A stretch of DNA of 22,768 nucleotides from Actinomycetes bacterium (lineage in GTDB: Bacteria; Actinomycetota; Actinomycetes; Actinomycetales; Actinomycetaceae). A program made the translations under genes and the position numbers. The notes beneath the pieces were generated by a model. It ran no database searches and was not told the origin of the DNA. It saw nothing but the letters and a program-made list of their open reading frames with translations. Positions within the stretch are counted from its first letter, which is position 1, and each line of letters begins with the position of its first letter. This document shows, one piece after another, positions 14,641 to 21,144 of this stretch. The stretch spans positions 1-22,768 of the forward strand of contig JAEWEQ010000059.1 of NCBI GenBank assembly GCA_023389315.1, in the 5' to 3' direction.

Positions 14641-14862
14641 ATGGGGAAAAAAGACGGCGTAATCGAGATGGAAGGCACCATCGTGGAGGCTCTGCCCAAC
14701 GCGATGTTTCGAGTGGAACTAGGTAATGGGCACCTGGTGCTCGCACACATCTCTGGCAAAATGCGCCAACACTACATCCGCATTCTCCCGGAAGACCGCG
14801 TCGTGGTGGAACTGAGCCCATACGACCTCTCGCGCGGCCGCATCGTCTATCGCTACAAGTGA
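14641..14862 (+). CDS. infA: Translation initiation factor IF-1
   Basis: A 73-residue OB-fold protein (MGKKDGVIEMEGTIVEALPN) with the S1-like core F-R-V-E-L-x-N-G-H and the H-I-S-G-K-M-R-x-H-Y-I-R-I motif. IF-1 occupies the A site of the 30S subunit during initiation. GGAGGAC precedes the ATG. It begins the infA-rpmJ-rpsM-rpsK-rpoA-rplQ block. Confidence 0.98.
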   Translation: MGKKDGVIEMEGTIVEALPNAMFRVELGNGHLVLAHISGKMRQHYIRILPEDRVVVELSPYDLSRGRIVYRYK

Positions 14863-14906
14863 CAAGACACTAATAACACTGCCGAAAATTCGGCGGAGGT
14901 AACACC

Positions 14907-15023
14907 ATGAAGGTACAGCCGAGTGTCAAGAAAATCTGTGACAACTGCCGTGTGATTCGTCGTCACGGTCGCGTCATGGTTATCTGTGACAACCCTCGAC
15001 ACAAGCAGCGTCAGGGCCGCTAA
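14907..15023 (+). CDS. rpmJ: 50S ribosomal protein L36, zinc-binding form
   Basis: A 38-residue protein starting MKVQPSVKKICDNCRVIRR and ending in a TAA at 15021-15023. The zinc ligands C11, C14, C27 and H32 of the C+ form are all present. L36 stabilises 23S rRNA near the peptidyl-transferase region. GGCGGAGG precedes the ATG. It lies between infA and rpsM as is standard. Confidence 0.97.
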   Translation: MKVQPSVKKICDNCRVIRRHGRVMVICDNPRHKQRQGR

Positions 15024-15149
15024 GCCCCACGCGAACATTTGACAGCACTTCATCGGCCGCGCCAGCGGGACCCTCGGTTAGGAGGCCGAGGCTGGGGGAA
15101 ACCCAGATGATGAGGTGACCACCTCCCCTTCCATTTATGGAGAGAAAAC
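15024..15149 (+). promoter_or_regulatory. Structured rpmJ-rpsM spacer (possible rpsM leader)
   Basis: A 126-bp gap, long for this operon, with successive inverted repeats: CCTCGG/CCGAGG (15072-15077, 15086-15091), CTGGG/CCCAG (15092-15096, 15102-15106) and GAGGT/ACCTC (15112-15116, 15121-15125). CCAGC at 15062-15066 can also pair with GCTGG at 15091-15095, which would break the second hairpin. TTGACA at 15039 has no matching -10. Confidence 0.4.
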
Positions 15150-15518
<369 letters not shown>

Positions 15519-15555
15519 CCCGCAGGGTTCCACCATTACTCGCAGGAGATAATTC

Positions 15556-15960
15556 ATGGCTACTAAGTCTCGTTCATCGGTGGCCCGCAAGGGACGGCGC
15601 AAGGAACGCCGCAACGTACCCCACGGCCACGCTTACATTAAGTCCACCTTCAACAACACCATCGTGTCGATCACTGACCCCACCGGTGCAGTGCTGGCAT
15701 GGGCATCTTCGGGCCAGGTTGGCTTCAAGGGCTCCCGTAAGTCCACCCCGTTCGCCGCGCAGCTGGCTGCTGAATCCGCTGCACGTCGCGCGCAGGAATA
15801 CGGCGTGAAGAAGGTTGACGTCTTCGTTAAGGGACCCGGTTCCGGTCGTGAAACGGCGATCCGCTCCCTCCAAGCCACCGGCATTGAGGTCGGCTCTATT
15901 CAGGACGTCACGCCCCAGCCACACAACGGCTGCCGTCCCCCGAAGCGTCGTCGCGTCTGA
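15556..15960 (+). CDS. rpsK: 30S ribosomal protein S11
   Basis: A 134-residue S11 with the N-terminal basic segment, the H-A-Y-I-K-S-T-F-N-N-T-I-V-S-I-T-D core and the C-terminal motif D-V-T-P-x-P-H-N-G-C-R-P-P-K-R-R-R-V. S11 forms the platform of the 30S subunit with S6/S18 and touches the mRNA exit. AGGAGA precedes the ATG. The next gene is rpoA, not rpsD (S4), which usually stands between them in Gram-positive clusters. Confidence 0.98.
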   Translation: MATKSRSSVARKGRRKERRNVPHGHAYIKSTFNNTIVSITDPTGAVLAWASSGQVGFKGSRKSTPFAAQLAAESAARRAQEYGVKKVDVFVKGPGSGRETAIRSLQATGIEVGSIQDVTPQPHNGCRPPKRRRV

Positions 15961-16089
15961 GCGACCCCCACGAGACCTCGCGTCTCCACGTCGAGTTAGC
16001 TTTTCGCTAACACTTCACACTGTTCCAGCGCCTGCTGGCACCACGACTCGACGTCATATGGCGGATGTCGAGAAGAAAGGAACATAGAC
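15961..16089 (+). other. rpsK-rpoA spacer where rpsD is absent
   Basis: These 129 bp hold no S4 gene or recognisable remnant. A small hairpin, GTTAGC/GCTAAC (15995-16000, 16006-16011), has a T-rich loop but no trailing T run. The rpoA ribosome binding site AAAGGA lies at 16076-16081. Confidence 0.6.
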
Positions 16090-17079
16090 GTGCTCATTGC
16101 ACAGCGCCCCACGCTGACGGAAGAAAAGGTCAGCGACTACCGCTCACGGTTCACCCTCGAGCCTCTCGAGCCGGGTTTCGGCTACACCCTGGGCAACTCG
16201 CTACGGCGGACCCTGCTGTCCTCCATTCCGGGTGCGGCAGTAACCTCAATCCGCATTGAAGGTATCCAACACGAGTTCTCCACTATCCCTGGTGTAAAAG
16301 AAGACGTTGCGGAGATTATCCTCAACATCAAGAATATTGTGCTGTCCTCAGACAATGACGAACCGGTAGTGATGTACCTGCACCGCGCCGGCTCCGGTGT
16401 GGTAACCGCCGGTGACATCACTCCTCCCGCTGGTGTAGAGATCCATAACCCGGAGCTGCGCCTGGCGACCCTGTCTGAGAAAGGCAAGCTGGAGATCGAG
16501 CTGACCGTGGAACGCGGTCGCGGTTACATCTCCGCCGTGCAGAATAAGGATCCGCACGCGGAAATCTCACGCATTCCAGTTGACTCCATCTACAGCCCGG
16601 TTCTTAAAGTCACCTACAAGGTTGAAGCCACCCGTGTGGAACAACGCACTGACTTCGACCGTCTGATTGTGGATGTCGAAACCAAACCGGCTATTTCCCC
16701 GCGTGACGCTCTGGCTTCGGCTGGGAAAACCTTAGTTGAATTGTTTGGTTTGGCCCGCGAACTCAACACTGAAGCAGAAGGGATCGACCTGGGGACGTCA
16801 GCGACTGACGAAACCCTTGCCGCCGACCTCGCCCTGCCAATCGACAGCCTCGGTCTGCAGTCTCGTTCGCTGAACGCCCTGCGTCGCCGCGGCATCATGA
16901 ACGTAGGCGAGCTGGTAGCTCACTCTGAAGCGGATCTTCTTGATATCCGCAACTTCGGATCCAAGTCCATTGAGGAAATCAAGGACAAGCTCGCTGGCTT
17001 GGGGATGACGCTGAAAGACTCCGTCATGCCTGGCACCGTCATGGACCAACCCGGTTCGATCCAGTTCAGTGACGAGTAA
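16090..17079 (+). CDS. rpoA: RNA polymerase alpha subunit
   Basis: A 329-residue alpha subunit. The N-terminal assembly domain (about 1-230) includes F-x-x-E-P-L-E-x-G-F-G-x-T-L-G-N-S-L-R-R-T-L-L-S-S-I-P-G. The C-terminal domain (about 250-315) includes L-G-L-Q-S-R-S-L-N-A-L and N-F-G-S-K-S-I-E-E-I-K; R259 corresponds to the UP-element-contacting arginine of Escherichia coli alpha. A dimer of this protein nucleates RNA polymerase assembly. GTG start with AAAGGA upstream; a 32-bp gap precedes rplQ. Confidence 0.98.
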   Translation: MLIAQRPTLTEEKVSDYRSRFTLEPLEPGFGYTLGNSLRRTLLSSIPGAAVTSIRIEGIQHEFSTIPGVKEDVAEIILNIKNIVLSSDNDEPVVMYLHRAGSGVVTAGDITPPAGVEIHNPELRLATLSEKGKLEIELTVERGRGYISAVQNKDPHAEISRIPVDSIYSPVLKVTYKVEATRVEQRTDFDRLIVDVETKPAISPRDALASAGKTLVELFGLARELNTEAEGIDLGTSATDETLAADLALPIDSLGLQSRSLNALRRRGIMNVGELVAHSEADLLDIRNFGSKSIEEIKDKLAGLGMTLKDSVMPGTVMDQPGSIQFSDE

Positions 17080-17111
17080 GTCGTCGCCCCAGTTTTTATT
17101 CAGGAGAAATC

Positions 17112-17651
17112 ATGCCTAAACCCACTAAGGGACCTCGTCTCGGTGGATCGCCGGCGCACGAGAAGTTGATGCTGGCTAACCTTGCCCAGGAGCTATTCAA
17201 GCACGGCTCCATCACGACTACCATGACCAAGGCCAAGCGCGTTCAGCCGCTCGCTGAGAAGCTGATCAGCAAGGCCCGTCGTGGTGACCTGCACGCCCGT
17301 CGCCTGGCCGCTAAGACCATCCGCGACCGCGACGTGCTCTACACCCTCTTCGACGAAATTGCTCCGGCGATTGACAAGGAACGTGAAGGCGGCTACACCC
17401 GCATCATGGCTCTGGGGAACCGCCGCGGCGACAACGCTCCCATGGCCACCATTTCCCTGGTGACCGAGCGCGTCGAAAAGAAGGCCGTTGTGTCTGACGC
17501 CGAGAAGGTAGCTGCCTCTGCTGCTCCGGCCGCCAAGGATGAAGAGGTAGCTGAATCGGCTTCCTCCGCTTCCGCTGAGTCGGCCGAGTCTGCTGCTTCT
17601 GCAGAGTCCGCTCCTTCGGCGGAATCCGCTGAAGAAACCGACGCCAAGTAA
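17112..17651 (+). CDS. rplQ: 50S ribosomal protein L17 with long Ala/Ser/Glu tail
   Basis: A 179-residue L17. The first 120 or so residues are a normal L17 (MPKPTKGPRLGGSPAHEKLM, then G-S-I-T-T-T and R-R-G-D-x-H-A-R-R-L). From about residue 127 a low-complexity acidic tail of Ala, Ser and Glu follows, built of degenerate SAES-type repeats; actinobacterial L17 often has such tails. L17 lines the tunnel exit region. It ends the alpha block; a UUCG hairpin follows at 17771. Confidence 0.97.
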   Translation: MPKPTKGPRLGGSPAHEKLMLANLAQELFKHGSITTTMTKAKRVQPLAEKLISKARRGDLHARRLAAKTIRDRDVLYTLFDEIAPAIDKEREGGYTRIMALGNRRGDNAPMATISLVTERVEKKAVVSDAEKVAASAAPAAKDEEVAESASSASAESAESAASAESAPSAESAEETDAK

Positions 17652-17770
17652 GCGCTTTACCTTACTGGCCGGGAACTGCCGCTGAGGTAGTTTCCACTCT
17701 TCTCCCGGTGGTGGAGCCTCCGCCCGCTCTGGAGCGCGCTGGTCGGGCCACCAGGTGAGAACAAGCGTGT

Positions 17771-17804
17771 AAGCGCCGGTCCTACTTCGGTAGGGCCGGC
17801 GCTT
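17771..17804 (+). terminator. Hairpin terminator of the alpha block
   Basis: A 15-bp stem (17771-17785 with 17790-17804, one G-U) closed by a TTCG tetraloop. There is no T run afterwards, so it is a U-less type; its position 119 bp after rplQ fits termination or 3'-end protection of the mRNA. Confidence 0.75.
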
Positions 17805-17902
17805 CGCTGTGCCCGCGTTGGCGCCGTGGATGCGCCACCTTGGGTCGTCGCCGGGTCGTCGCTGGTGCCGTGTTGGGCACGCGCCGATTCACCCCGCAAC
17901 TC

Positions 17903-18124
17903 CCACCGTGAGGTATTTGGCCAGGTTTGGGTTCGGATGTGGCTTTTTTGCTCACGGTCGGTGTTTGGTCGGGTTCCTGGTTTGCCATCGTGAGGTTTTG
18001 GGCCAGGTTTGGGTTCGGATGTGGCTTTTTTGCTCACGGTGGGTGTTTGGTGGGGTTCCTGGTTTGCCATCGTGAGGTATTGGGCCAGATTTGGGTCCGG
18101 ATGTGGCTTTTTTGCTCACGGTGG
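17903..18124. repeat. Three tandem copies of a 58-bp hairpin-ended repeat (82-bp period)
   Basis: Cores at 17903-17960, 17985-18042 and 18067-18124, each 58 bp, are joined by 24-bp spacers (17961-17984, 18043-18066) that differ at one base. Copies 1 and 3 match copy 2 at 54 and 55 of 58 positions. Each core begins CCA(C/T)CGTGAG and ends CTCACGGTGG or nearly so, a 10-bp outer stem in which the T/C variation still pairs with G. Inside, GGCCA can pair with TGGCT, and a T6 run follows. The period is not a multiple of three, so it is not a coding repeat. A fourth copy is at 22585-22642. Confidence 0.92.
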
Positions 18125-18160
18125 GCGGTGACCAGGTGAGTGGGCGGCGACCAGGTGAGT
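18123..18160. repeat. 19-bp tandem duplication
   Basis: GGGCGGTGACCAGGTGAGT (18123-18141) is followed directly by GGGCGGCGACCAGGTGAGT (18142-18160), one mismatch. It overlaps the end of the third 58-bp repeat core and looks like a local slippage duplication. Confidence 0.85.
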
Positions 18161-18199
18161 GAGCAGGGCCTGGCGGGCAGACCTTGTGGCTCACGCGGG

Positions 18200-18205
18200 T
18201 ACACT
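18200..18205 (+). promoter_or_regulatory. -10 element for a leaderless ROK kinase transcript
   Basis: TACACT (18200-18205) matches TANNNT and ends 7 nt before the GTG at 18213, where no ribosome binding site is visible. This spacing is the usual arrangement for leaderless mRNAs in actinobacteria. No convincing -35 is seen. Confidence 0.5.
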
Positions 18206-18212
18206 TGAAGCC

Positions 18213-18962
18213 GTGGAAGAAAAGCTAACCTTAACCGTTGATTGCGGTGGCGGAGGCATCAAAGCCTCGGTCCTCAACAGTACCGGCACCATGACCGCCC
18301 CCGCGGTGCGCACCGCCACGCCCTATCCGCTGCCGCCCGAACTGCTGGTTAGCACCATCGCCGCCCTCGCCGCGGAACTGCCAAAGGCAAACCGTCTCAC
18401 CGTCGGCATGCCCGGCATGATCCGCCACGGCATCGTGATCGCCACACCCCACTACATAACCCGCGACGGACCGCGGTCGAAAATCCTGCCGCACCTCCAA
18501 GAAGCCTGGCACCACTTCGACATGCGCCGCGCCCTCGAAAAAGAACTCGGCGTGGAAACCCTGGTCCTCAACGACGCGGAAGTCGCCGGAGCTGGCGTCA
18601 TCACCGGCACCGGACTGGAAATGATCGTCACCCTTGGCACCGGCCTGGGGAACGCGATTTTCGACGGCGGCAAACTCGCCCCCCACGTGGAACTGTCCCA
18701 AGGGCCCGTCAAATGGGGCCTGACCTACGACGACTACGTGGGCGAACACGAACGCCTCCGCTTGGGCGACGCGCACTGGTCACGCCGCATCCGCCGCGTC
18801 GTCGCGGGGCTGCGTGCCATGTACATGTGGGACCGACTTTACCTGGGGGGCGGCAACTCCGCGCGCATCACTCCCACCCACCGGGCGCGCCTGGGCGAGG
18901 ACGTGGTGATCGTACCCAATGACGCTGGCGTTCGCGGGGGAGTGCGCGCATGGGAGCTATGA
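18213..18962 (+). CDS. ROK-family sugar kinase, PpgK-like
   Basis: A 249-residue protein of the ROK/actin-like ATPase superfamily, closest by motif layout to polyphosphate glucokinase. Phosphate-binding TVDCGGGGIK is at 8-17; V-G-M-P-G-M-I-R-H-G-I-V at 64-75; N-D-A-E-V-A-G with the probable catalytic base D121; and the second phosphate loop TLGTGLG at 140-146. The E-x-G-H motif typical of many ROK proteins reads ELSQ (160-163), so substrate use is uncertain. I chose GTG 18213 over the longer frame from 18159 because homology begins there and TACACT sits 7 nt upstream. It overlaps truA by 13 bp. Glucose phosphorylation with polyphosphate or ATP is inferred; a regulator-like role is possible. 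Confidence 0.75.
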   Translation: MEEKLTLTVDCGGGGIKASVLNSTGTMTAPAVRTATPYPLPPELLVSTIAALAAELPKANRLTVGMPGMIRHGIVIATPHYITRDGPRSKILPHLQEAWHHFDMRRALEKELGVETLVLNDAEVAGAGVITGTGLEMIVTLGTGLGNAIFDGGKLAPHVELSQGPVKWGLTYDDYVGEHERLRLGDAHWSRRIRRVVAGLRAMYMWDRLYLGGGNSARITPTHRARLGEDVVIVPNDAGVRGGVRAWEL

Positions 18963-19879
18963 ACCGCATCCGCCTGGACTTGGCTTACCTTGGCACCCCT
19001 TTCCACGGGTGGGCCCGCCAGCCGGGACTACCCACCGTGTGCGGAGTAGTGGAAACCGCGCTCTCCACCATTTTTCGCCAGCCGGTGGAACTAACCGTTG
19101 CTGGCCGCACCGACACCGGCGTGCACGCCACCGCCCAAGTTGCCCACTTCGACCTACCCGCTACCGTGCTCAGGCAGTTGGCAGGTGAGCGGCAGGAGTC
19201 GTCCTCGCAAATCGATGACGAGGACGTAGTGCACGCCTGGGTGGAAAAACTTCCCCGGCGAATCAACGGAGTCATCGACTACCAACTTAAAGACCTGCGT
19301 GAAGGCCGCCACCTGGGCGCTCCGGTGGTGATCCACCGCGCGCAACTGGTTGACACCGCTTTCGACGCCCGTTTTAGTGCGAAAGCGCGGCACTATCTCT
19401 ATCGCATTGCCGACCGGGTGGAAGGTTTCGACCCCACCACTTCGCTAACCACGTGGTGGGTGGATAAGACTCTGGACGTAGATTTGATGAACGAGGCCGG
19501 CACCGTCCTCGTCGGAGAACACGACTTCCTATCACTGTGCAAACCGCGCGAAGGGGCAACCACGGTGCGGACGCTGTCAAGTGTGAAAGTCCAACGGCGC
19601 GGCTCGGCGCTGGAGGTGGCAGTCAGTGCGGACGCGTTTTGTCACTCCATGGTGCGCTCGCTGGTGGGCGTACTGACGGAAGTGGGGTGGGGCAGGCGCG
19701 ACTTGGCGTGGGTGGAAGCGCTGGTGGAGGACCCCTCGCGCCAACACGGCGTTCCGATTGTGCCCGCCCACGGCCTCACATTGGTGGGGGTGGACTACCC
19801 GGCGGCAGACCAATGGGCACGTCAGCAGGAAGTGACCAGGCGGGTGAGGAATTCGCCACTAAATCCGCCGTGTCTTTGA
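18950..19879 (+). CDS. truA: tRNA pseudouridine(38-40) synthase TruA
   Basis: A 309-residue TruA, which isomerises uridines 38-40 in the anticodon stem of many tRNAs. The N-terminal D-L-A-Y-L-G-T-P-F-H-G-W-A-R-Q motif is followed by A-G-R-T-D-T-G-V-H-A with catalytic D55, and later R-H-Y-L-Y-R-I, F-x-S-L-C-K-P-R and the F-C-H-S-M-V-R-S-L-V-G segment. An insertion at about residues 72-102, with Gln/Ser/Asp-rich sequence, is longer than in Escherichia coli TruA. ATG 18950 has GGGGGAG at a good distance; ATG 18959 would give a classic ATGA overlap with the kinase and is the alternative. The rplM promoter overlaps its last codons. Confidence 0.95.
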   Translation: MGAMNRIRLDLAYLGTPFHGWARQPGLPTVCGVVETALSTIFRQPVELTVAGRTDTGVHATAQVAHFDLPATVLRQLAGERQESSSQIDDEDVVHAWVEKLPRRINGVIDYQLKDLREGRHLGAPVVIHRAQLVDTAFDARFSAKARHYLYRIADRVEGFDPTTSLTTWWVDKTLDVDLMNEAGTVLVGEHDFLSLCKPREGATTVRTLSSVKVQRRGSALEVAVSADAFCHSMVRSLVGVLTEVGWGRRDLAWVEALVEDPSRQHGVPIVPAHGLTLVGVDYPAADQWARQQEVTRRVRNSPLNPPCL

Positions 19880-19905
19880 CGTTCAAGGCGGTGAGTCGTT
19901 AAGCT
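19876..19905 (+). promoter_or_regulatory. Predicted rplM-rpsI promoter
   Basis: TTGACG (19876-19881), an 18-bp spacer and TAAGCT (19900-19905), the same -10 hexamer as before rplN. The leader to rplM would be about 155 nt and includes a GACCAG/CTGGTC stem (19934-19939, 19953-19958). No gene is visible in 19880-20066. Confidence 0.6.
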
Positions 19906-20066
19906 AATACACGTTGTGCGTCAAGAGAGCGCCGACCAGTATCTCCCACTCGCTGGTCTAACGCCCGGACGCCATGACGCGAGCAAATCCTGAAACGTGA
20001 GCGATGCCCGCCAAGCAAAACATTTTGCGGAAATCGCCCCATAACTAGAAGAAGAAGGCCACGCCC

Positions 20067-20510
20067 GTGCGCACTTACAGCCCTAAGCCCGGGGACGACG
20101 TCAAGAACTGGTACGTCATCGACGCTACCGACCTTGTCCTCGGCCGCGTGGCAGCCGCCGCTGCCAAACTACTCCGTGGGAAGCACAAGCCGACTTTCGC
20201 ACCGCACATGGACCAGGGCGACTTTGTCATCATTATTAACGCTGACAAGGTTGCTTTGACCGGCGCGAAGCTGGACCAAAAGTTCGCCTACCGTCACTCC
20301 GGGTTCCCCGGTGGTCTGAAGGCGATCAGCTACCGTGAACTGATGGCCAAGTACCCTGAGCGCGCCGTTGAAAAAGCGGTACGCGGTATGTTGCCCAAGA
20401 ACAGCCTCGGCCGCGCGCAGCTGCGCAAGCTGAAGGTCTACCGCGGTGCGGAGCACCCCCACACGGCCCAGAAGCCGATTCCCTACGAGATCACCCAGGT
20501 CGCCCAGTAA
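20067..20510 (+). CDS. rplM: 50S ribosomal protein L13
   Basis: A 147-residue L13 starting at a GTG (MRTYSPKPGDDVKNWYVIDA) with the family motifs D-L-V-L-G-R-V-A, H-M-D-x-G-D-F-V-I-I-I-N-A and the C-terminal V-R-G-M-L-P-K-N-S-L-G-R. L13 is an early assembly protein of the 50S. GAAGAAGG precedes the start. Paired with rpsI 44 bp downstream, as in most bacteria. Confidence 0.98.
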   Translation: MRTYSPKPGDDVKNWYVIDATDLVLGRVAAAAAKLLRGKHKPTFAPHMDQGDFVIIINADKVALTGAKLDQKFAYRHSGFPGGLKAISYRELMAKYPERAVEKAVRGMLPKNSLGRAQLRKLKVYRGAEHPHTAQKPIPYEITQVAQ

Positions 20511-20554
20511 GCGCCCAGCGCTGCGGACGCCAGTAAAGAACACTGAGGAGAACT

Positions 20555-21046
20555 GTGGCTGAGACCACCGAAATCGACGTGCTGGAAGAGGGAAACGCCC
20601 CCAGCTCGTACACCACTGAGACCGAGACCGCCCCTGCTGGCGCCGGTCAGTCCATCACTGCTCCCGGACACGGCCTGGGTCGCCGCAAGCGTGCCATCGC
20701 GCGCGTGCGTCTGATCCCCGGAACCGGCGAGTGGAAAATTAACGGCCGTGCCCTCGATGAGTACTTCCCCAACAAACTGCACCAGCAGCTGGTGAAGGCG
20801 CCCTTCGCGCTGCTCGATATCGACGGCCGCTTCGACGTAATCGCCCGCATCCACGGTGGCGGCATTTCCGGTCAGGCTGGCGCCTTGCGCCTGGGCATCG
20901 CCCGCGCACTCAACGCCATTGACCGCGACGCCAACCGTCCGGCACTGAAGAAGGCCGGCTTCCTTACCCGTGACGCCCGCGTCATCGAACGTAAGAAGGC
21001 TGGTCTGAAGAAGGCTCGCAAGGCTCCGCAATACTCCAAGCGCTGA
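20555..21046 (+). CDS. rpsI: 30S ribosomal protein S9
   Basis: A 163-residue S9 with a non-conserved acidic N-terminal extension of about 45 residues, then the core G-L-G-R-R-K-R-A-I-A-R-V-R-L-x-P-G-x-G, G-G-G-I-S-G-Q-A-G-A and the C-terminal tail ending Q-Y-S-K-R, which reaches the P-site tRNA anticodon. GTG start with GAGGAG upstream. A strong terminator begins 14 bp after its stop. Confidence 0.97.
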   Translation: MAETTEIDVLEEGNAPSSYTTETETAPAGAGQSITAPGHGLGRRKRAIARVRLIPGTGEWKINGRALDEYFPNKLHQQLVKAPFALLDIDGRFDVIARIHGGGISGQAGALRLGIARALNAIDRDANRPALKKAGFLTRDARVIERKKAGLKKARKAPQYSKR

Positions 21047-21060
21047 GCGGCCTTTTGTAG

Positions 21061-21101
21061 AGAGCCTCACGCCCTGTTGGTGCGTGAGGCTCTTCTTTTT
21101 T
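21061..21101 (+). terminator. Intrinsic terminator after rpsI
   Basis: AGAGCCTCACGC (21061-21072) pairs perfectly with GCGTGAGGCTCT (21082-21093), loop 9 nt, followed by TC and six T (21096-21101). A classic Rho-independent terminator. Confidence 0.93.
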
Positions 21102-21105
21102 CCCT

Positions 21106-21111
21106 TATGAT
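21106..21111 (+). promoter_or_regulatory. Candidate -10 element for glmM
   Basis: TATGAT (21106-21111) lies 33 bp before the glmM start, directly after the rpsI terminator. The -35 position falls in the terminator stem and shows no consensus, so support is partial. Confidence 0.4.
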
Positions 21112-21144
21112 AGAGGAAGTTTTAAGCACCAGAAAGGAATGCAG

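Larger units (their letters stand above)
17652..18212 (+). other. Long non-coding stretch between rplQ and the ROK kinase
   Basis: 561 bp without a convincing gene. In order it holds an imperfect hairpin near 17671-17695, a UUCG terminator hairpin (17771-17804), a doubled GGGTCGTCGC (17842-17851, 17853-17862), three tandem 82-bp repeat units (from 17903), a 19-bp tandem duplication (18123-18160) and a likely leaderless promoter at 18200. Open frames crossing it on the minus strand change frame between repeat units and are not coding. Confidence 0.7.

Noticed and set aside
15039..15044. TTGACA as a -35 for rpsM
   Set aside because: No TANNNT-like hexamer at 16-18 bp downstream (region is CCAGCGGGA).
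16058..16087. Nine-codon leader peptide MADVEKKGT just before rpoA
   Set aside because: Contains the rpoA ribosome binding site and has no clear site of its own; too short to support as a gene.
17903..18124. CRISPR array
   Set aside because: Only three units, spacers are nearly identical to each other rather than unique, and no cas genes are present.
17657..18194. Minus-strand frames with repeated K-K-A-T-S-x-P-K-like peptides
   Set aside because: They come from the non-coding repeat array; the 82-bp period shifts frame from unit to unit, so the repeated peptides do not stay in one frame.
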